From: an uncultured Agathobacter sp.
GTDB lineage: Bacteria > Bacillota > Clostridia > Lachnospirales > Lachnospiraceae
Direction of reading: 5' to 3'
Assembly (NCBI GenBank): GCA_910587655.1
Contig: CAJUND010000041.1
Span: 1-23,584 of the forward strand
Length of the DNA: 23,584 nucleotides
Shown: one piece after another, positions 20,441 through 23,584 of the stretch
How positions within the stretch are numbered: the first letter of the stretch is position 1
Layout: each line of letters begins with the position of its first letter
Notes under the pieces: model-generated
The model's database searches: none
Seen by the model: the letters and a program-made list of their open reading frames with translations, nothing else
What the model was told of the DNA's origin: nothing
Program-made: the position numbers and the translations under genes

Positions 20441-22319
20441 GTGTGTCAGTGTCCACAGCAGCGGAACGGCTGCCGGAAGAAAACGTGCGGCTGCTATCAT
20501 ACGTCTGTTCCGGTGGAGTCTGCGGCAGCAGCCCGCTGTTTTCATTTCCCTGATTCCGGGATAAATCGGTCTGCGGTATGTCTGTATCATTCTGCGGTGA
20601 ATCCTGCTGCTGGTTTTTATCATCCGCTGGCGCTGTCTGTGCCGGAGGATTCTGTGGAGGAACCTGCTGAACGCTGTTTTCATTCTGCACCGGCGGATTC
20701 TGCGGAGGAACAGACTGCCCGCTGTTTCCATTCTGTCCCGGCGGATTCTGCGGAGGAACAGACTGCCCGCTGTTTCCATTCTGTTCCGGCGGATTCTGTG
20801 GAGAAACAGACTGCCCGCTGTTTTCGTTCTCCTCCGGCGCAGCCGTGGAATCCTGTCCTGTAACATTTCCCGGCGTGTTTTCTTCCAAAGCAGAGGAATC
20901 CGGCTGTTCCTGTGAATTCTGCGGCAGATCCTGCCGCTGTCCGCCCGCCGTACTGTTACCGCTGCCGCAGGAACCGGCATTGTTATCATTTCCCCCGGAA
21001 CCGGTAAGCTCTGGCAGTTCCAGGGGAAGGTCATAGCTGTCCGGCCAGGCAAGAATCATCTGCCGTCCGTTATATACGCCGCCCTCTACCGTAATGCCGA
21101 TATAGAAAGGCTCCGGTTCTTTTCCTTCAGCCACTGCTGTCAGGTAAGAACGGTACGGTTCCTGTCCGTTTTTCAGAAGGTATGCATAGCCGCTGTTTTT
21201 GGTAGAGGGCTGGGCGTTGACCGCCTGAAGCAGCGCAAGGTCTTCAATTTCCTTCCATCCGCTGTCCCCTTCCATATATGTGTATGCATGGATGGCTGCG
21301 GCGCCGGTAGGCTTTAGAGCAAATGTCATGCTCAGTCCGTCCCTTTCTGCAGACAGTGCGCCTGTGGGATTTTCCCCTTCCGGAATGACTGTTAAGTCCA
21401 GCCTGATTTCATCAGTGGGTCTGTCAGGGCTGATCACGCTTATGCCAACTGGTTTGTCAAGTTCATAGATGCCAAGCGGGGTGGTAAGCTCTGTACCTGC
21501 GGGAACCGCAATTTCTTCGGCAGCATCCGCAATTGTGATGCTTTCACCGGCAGCCAGCCGCGGAAGTGCCAGGGGTTTCCATGTAACAGGACAGTCCACG
21601 GTGCCTTTCGTTAAACAATTCTGTCCTGCATGAAGCTGGATTTCAACCGGAATGGTATCCGGTAAAAACGCGGCGATTTCCTCTGCCGTGGCATTTTCAT
21701 TTACGGTAAGATGGTATGAGCCATAGTAAAGAAACGGGCACGTTTTTAAGACTTCCATGTTCCACAAAAATTTAGCCGTGGGGGTAACGCCCTCGGGAAG
21801 CGGCTTGGGACTGCCGCGGTCAATGACGGCAGTTTCTGATTCATAAGTCATACCGTTTTTTCTGGTAATGCGCAGTTTCAGATAAAAACGATCCAGCGTT
21901 CCCTTAAGGTAACTGTTTAACGGCTCCTGGGTGGGATAGAGGCAGAGCTGGTTCTGCAGCATTTTCAGTTCGTCTGAATCTTTGGTGCCCAGCCGGCGTA
22001 AATCCCATTCTTCCCCGCTGACCTGCCAGGTCTGATTGTCCAGCGAGGACAGGGGCTGCACGCAGACGGTATCAGGGGGAAATTCCGTAAAAGTTCCTTT
22101 TAACAGGTATCCCTGGAACGAATATTCAATTTTTGCGGAAAATGCCGGCTCCTCCCAGGATTCCGGGAAAGAGGGTTCTTCCGCCATTGTGCTGCGTTCC
22201 GTTGTTTCCTCCGGCAGACCGTCAGCTTTTAGTGTAAAAGCCGGTATGCTGTATAAAATAAGAAACAGTGCGGCAGCTGCAGCAAGTTTCTTTGGTGGTT
22301 TCATATGTACATACTTCAT
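20382..22319 (-). CDS. Secreted Pro/Gln-rich repeat surface protein
   Basis: This is a 645-residue protein in the uninterrupted frame, or 680 residues if the frame shifts at the A run (see 20278-20440). A Sec signal peptide spans about residues 7-32 (basic MKPPKK, a hydrophobic core ALFLILYSIPAF, cleavage near LKA-DG). Residues 40-435 form a beta-rich domain of no recognised family with few cysteines; residues 440-620 are a low-complexity wall-spanning stretch rich in Pro, Gln, Asn, Ser and Gly, including four 16-residue repeats. M1 (codon at 22319) is chosen because AAGGA lies 11 nt upstream; Met6 lacks a ribosome site. It converges on the sensor kinase. There is no LPXTG motif. Function unknown; it may be a surface scaffold or a ligand-binding partner of the kinase, which is only suggested by position. 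Confidence 0.85.
   Translation of the reverse strand: MKYVHMKPPKKLAAAAALFLILYSIPAFTLKADGLPEETTERSTMAEEPSFPESWEEPAFSAKIEYSFQGYLLKGTFTEFPPDTVCVQPLSSLDNQTWQVSGEEWDLRRLGTKDSDELKMLQNQLCLYPTQEPLNSYLKGTLDRFYLKLRITRKNGMTYESETAVIDRGSPKPLPEGVTPTAKFLWNMEVLKTCPFLYYGSYHLTVNENATAEEIAAFLPDTIPVEIQLHAGQNCLTKGTVDCPVTWKPLALPRLAAGESITIADAAEEIAVPAGTELTTPLGIYELDKPVGISVISPDRPTDEIRLDLTVIPEGENPTGALSAERDGLSMTFALKPTGAAAIHAYTYMEGDSGWKEIEDLALLQAVNAQPSTKNSGYAYLLKNGQEPYRSYLTAVAEGKEPEPFYIGITVEGGVYNGRQMILAWPDSYDLPLELPELTGSGGNDNNAGSCGSGNSTAGGQRQDLPQNSQEQPDSSALEENTPGNVTGQDSTAAPEENENSGQSVSPQNPPEQNGNSGQSVPPQNPPGQNGNSGQSVPPQNPPVQNENSVQQVPPQNPPAQTAPADDKNQQQDSPQNDTDIPQTDLSRNQGNENSGLLPQTPPEQTYDSSRTFSSGSRSAAVDTDTQKNLSAAIVRSFLPLRLPA
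20637..20828 (-). repeat. Four tandem 48-bp repeats inside the surface protein gene
   Basis: The repeats encode four 16-residue units at residues 498-561, consensus N-x-N-S-G-Q-S-V-P-P-Q-N-P-P-x-Q. The middle two are almost identical and the outer two have drifted, as expected from unequal crossing-over. They fall in the Pro-rich stalk between the folded domain and the C-terminal end, so copy number would change stalk length. Confidence 0.9.
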
Positions 22320-22552
22320 GGATTATATGTTCCTTATATACTGTTTTAACTGATTATTATACTTTAATTTGACTATATTATTCAGGATATTATCTTTTTT
22401 CCTGCGACAAGTTTACTTATATTATAACCTCATTATGACCATCACACAACCTGAATTTTGTCTGAATCAGCAGCAAAAAATAAACGATATGTGTTTTCCG
22501 ATTGAGTAAATATATGTGATGTGGTAAATTATAATAAAAGGAGCGGATAACG
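22320..22552. other. AT-rich intergenic region between the surface protein and small peptide genes
   Basis: About 230 nt of strongly AT-rich DNA lie between divergent genes. On the minus strand a TATAAT lies about 45 nt upstream of the surface protein start, with only a weak -35 (TGAATA, 17-bp spacing). On the plus strand there is a TATAAT at 22530-22535 without a good -35 at the right spacing. No hairpin terminator, riboswitch or gene is seen. Confidence 0.6.
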
Positions 22553-22582
22553 ATGGGAAATATAAGAATAAGGAAAAACTGA
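22553..22582 (+). other. Possible 9-residue leader peptide
   Basis: ATG 22553 follows AAAAGGAG by 9-10 nt and encodes MGNIRIRKN before a stop, ending 28 nt before the 48-residue gene. A good ribosome site before such a short frame suggests a translated leader, but it may simply be chance. Confidence 0.3.
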
Positions 22583-22610
22583 AAATGTCTGTAAAAAGGA
22601 GGTGAATCAA

Positions 22611-22757
22611 ATGCCTGCGAATGGTGAAATTGTAAAAGATGTATTTGATCAGTTTCAAAAAGTCCAGGCCCATATGAAAAATGCGAGAGAAGAAAATGCA
22701 GTCAAAACATATGAAGGACTGAAAAAGGATGAACCCCTTTATTCAAACATATGCTGA
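22611..22757 (+). CDS. Small acidic helical peptide, 48 residues, unknown function
   Basis: ATG 22611 follows a perfect AAAGGAGGTGAATCAA, one of the best ribosome sites in the window. The product MPANGEIVKDVFDQFQ... ending PLYSNIC is a charged helix (FQKVQAHMKNAREENAVKTYEGL) with no signal peptide or membrane segment. Its last 19 nt overlap the convergent LytTR gene, ending in the sequence that encodes that gene's last residues. It is too short for the usual gene-size cutoff. It has no recognised family. It could be a small regulator or a fragment of a gene lost when the mobile element scar formed. Confidence 0.55.
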   Translation: MPANGEIVKDVFDQFQKVQAHMKNAREENAVKTYEGLKKDEPLYSNIC

Positions 22758-23461
22758 AAATAAATCTCCTTAAACGCTGCATAACTGTTTCTTGAAATCG
22801 GAACCAGCGCATCGCCAAACGTCGTAATTTCGGTTTTCGTGAACAGTCTGACACAGCTTAAATTTACAATATAGCTGCGGTGGCATCTGCAGAATCCGTT
22901 TTCCGGGGAAAATATTTCCGCACATCTGGAAAAAAGTTCCTGGACGGTGATCTTCGTTCCGTCCGACATATGAAAAAGGACCTGCTTGTTCTGCGCTTCA
23001 AGAAAATCCACGTCAGAAACCGGAATCGAAAGAAAGCCGTCTTTCGTCTGGGCGGCAAAGGTGTTTTTCCGCAGGTTCAGCGTTTTTTTAAAGTTATCCA
23101 GAACAGAGAACAGTTTCCCGGCATCCACAGGCTTAATCAGATAATGGAAAGCCTTCACCTCATACGAATCCACGGCAAATTCCCTGGAAGAAGTTAAAAA
23201 GACAATAGGTACCGTCTGGTCCGCATCACGTAACTCCCTTGCAGTATCCATCCCGTTTAACAGGGGCATAATCACGTCCAGTATGATTAAATCCATACAT
23301 TCCCTCCGGTGCATGTCAATCAGGTCATCCCCGTTTGAAAACCGAAAAAGCGTAATACTGGTATTATTTTTTTCTGCCCACTGCTTTAACAGGCGGCAGG
23401 AGTTATAAAATATAAAAGACTTCTTAATCAAAATAAATACAAAAGAGCCACAGCATAGCAT
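22739..23461 (-). CDS. LytTR response regulator with degraded N-terminus (likely pseudogene)
   Basis: A 240-residue frame is open. Residues 21-120 are a receiver domain with phosphoacceptor D62 (LIILDVIMP) and K110 (YLIKPVDA); residues about 130-238 are a LytTR domain (CRCHRSYIVNLSCVRLF). It is clearly a paralogue of the first half of the regulator at 16864 (shared ARELRDAD and SSREFAVDSY). Aligned without gaps to that protein, the position of the acidic pair (D8, D9) reads Lys-Lys here (about residues 13-14), and the first 20 residues (MLCCGSFVFILIKKSF) have no receiver character. The receiver cannot bind Mg2+ normally. No ribosome site precedes ATG 23461. The 5' end appears replaced or decayed, next to a recombinase remnant. 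It has no neighbouring kinase. Confidence 0.75.
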   Translation of the reverse strand: MLCCGSFVFILIKKSFIFYNSCRLLKQWAEKNNTSITLFRFSNGDDLIDMHRRECMDLIILDVIMPLLNGMDTARELRDADQTVPIVFLTSSREFAVDSYEVKAFHYLIKPVDAGKLFSVLDNFKKTLNLRKNTFAAQTKDGFLSIPVSDVDFLEAQNKQVLFHMSDGTKITVQELFSRCAEIFSPENGFCRCHRSYIVNLSCVRLFTKTEITTFGDALVPISRNSYAAFKEIYFQHMFE

Positions 23462-23495
23462 CTATGCGGTACTGGCGGAAAGGAGGGAATTGATT

Positions 23496-23555
23496 ATGAG
23501 TCACGATTTAACAGCGTTATACGAGAGGCTGTGTTGTGATAAAGTAAAGTTGTAA
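23496..23555 (+). pseudogene. Possible remnant of a serine recombinase N-terminus
   Basis: AAAGGAGGGAATTGATT precedes ATG 23496, which encodes MSHDLTALYERLCCDKVKL and then stops. Large serine recombinases of Clostridia transposons and integrative elements commonly begin with a phrase like xxLTALYERLSRDDE, so TALYERL followed by a near match (CCDK for SRDD) suggests that only the first 12 or so codons survive. The match is short, so confidence is low. Confidence 0.35.
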
Positions 23556-23584
23556 CAGGAGTGACTAATAAGATATAATCCAAC

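Noticed and set aside
20637..20828. Possible CRISPR array
   Set aside because: The repeats are contiguous 48-bp coding units with no spacers.
20420..20863. Plus-strand repeat-containing frame opposite the surface protein
   Set aside because: It only reads the 48-bp repeats on the wrong strand; the minus-strand frame has the signal peptide and the longer uninterrupted length.
20429..21052. Second minus-strand frame through the surface protein repeats
   Set aside because: An Arg-rich alternative frame that survives because the repeat unit is a multiple of three; no start signal.
22467..22673. Minus-strand 68-codon hydrophobic frame
   Set aside because: It lies in AT-rich DNA opposite the small peptide gene and has no ribosome site; its hydrophobicity comes from T-rich codons.

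Overview
This window (about 23.6 kb, moderate GC) looks like the chromosome of an anaerobic, low-to-moderate-GC Firmicute, most likely a Clostridia member of the Lachnospiraceae type. The grounds are strong AGGAGG-type ribosome sites, the order dnaE - pfkA - SpoU methyltransferase, a SpoVAA/SpoVAB pair pointing to a spore-forming lineage, LytTR regulators, and protein sequences that read like that family. This is recognition by eye; no database search was possible. No rRNA, tRNA, CRISPR array or intact transposase was seen.

Layout. 1-573: C-terminal end of a first glycogen phosphorylase. 644-1329: a two-gene toxin-antitoxin cassette (Phd-like antitoxin, HicA-like toxin) behind a strong promoter built into a perfect 14-bp inverted repeat. 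1354-7041: housekeeping block with dnaE, pfkA, a terminator, a SpoU-type RNA methyltransferase and a coupled small gene. 7111-7902: a RelQ-type small alarmone synthetase with its own promoter and terminator. 7991-9255: a one-TM small protein followed by spoVAA and spoVAB. 9271-9578: a 61-residue protein with its own promoter and terminator. 9601-14229: a MoxR ATPase, a DUF58 protein, a membrane transglutaminase and a small protein, in one operon. 14416-16665: a second, complete glycogen phosphorylase. 16660-16792: a palindromic repeat cassette and terminator.

16864-22319 is the most unusual part. A response regulator fuses a LytTR-type regulator to an OmpR-type regulator (REC-LytTR-REC-winged helix). 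It is followed by a 7TM-DISM sensor kinase whose reading frame is broken at a run of seven G. Convergent to the kinase is a secreted, proline/glutamine-rich repeat protein. Its reading frame ends early, but a canonical -1 slippery heptamer (A AAA AAC) lies where a shift would add a hydrophobic, membrane-anchor-like tail ending 3 nt from the kinase stop codon. Phase variation, programmed frameshifting and plain sequence error all remain possible.

22320-23584: an AT-rich intergenic stretch, a 48-residue peptide gene, a LytTR response regulator on the minus strand whose N-terminal acidic pocket is missing, and what looks like the first codons of a dead serine recombinase. This end of the window reads as a scar of a mobile element.
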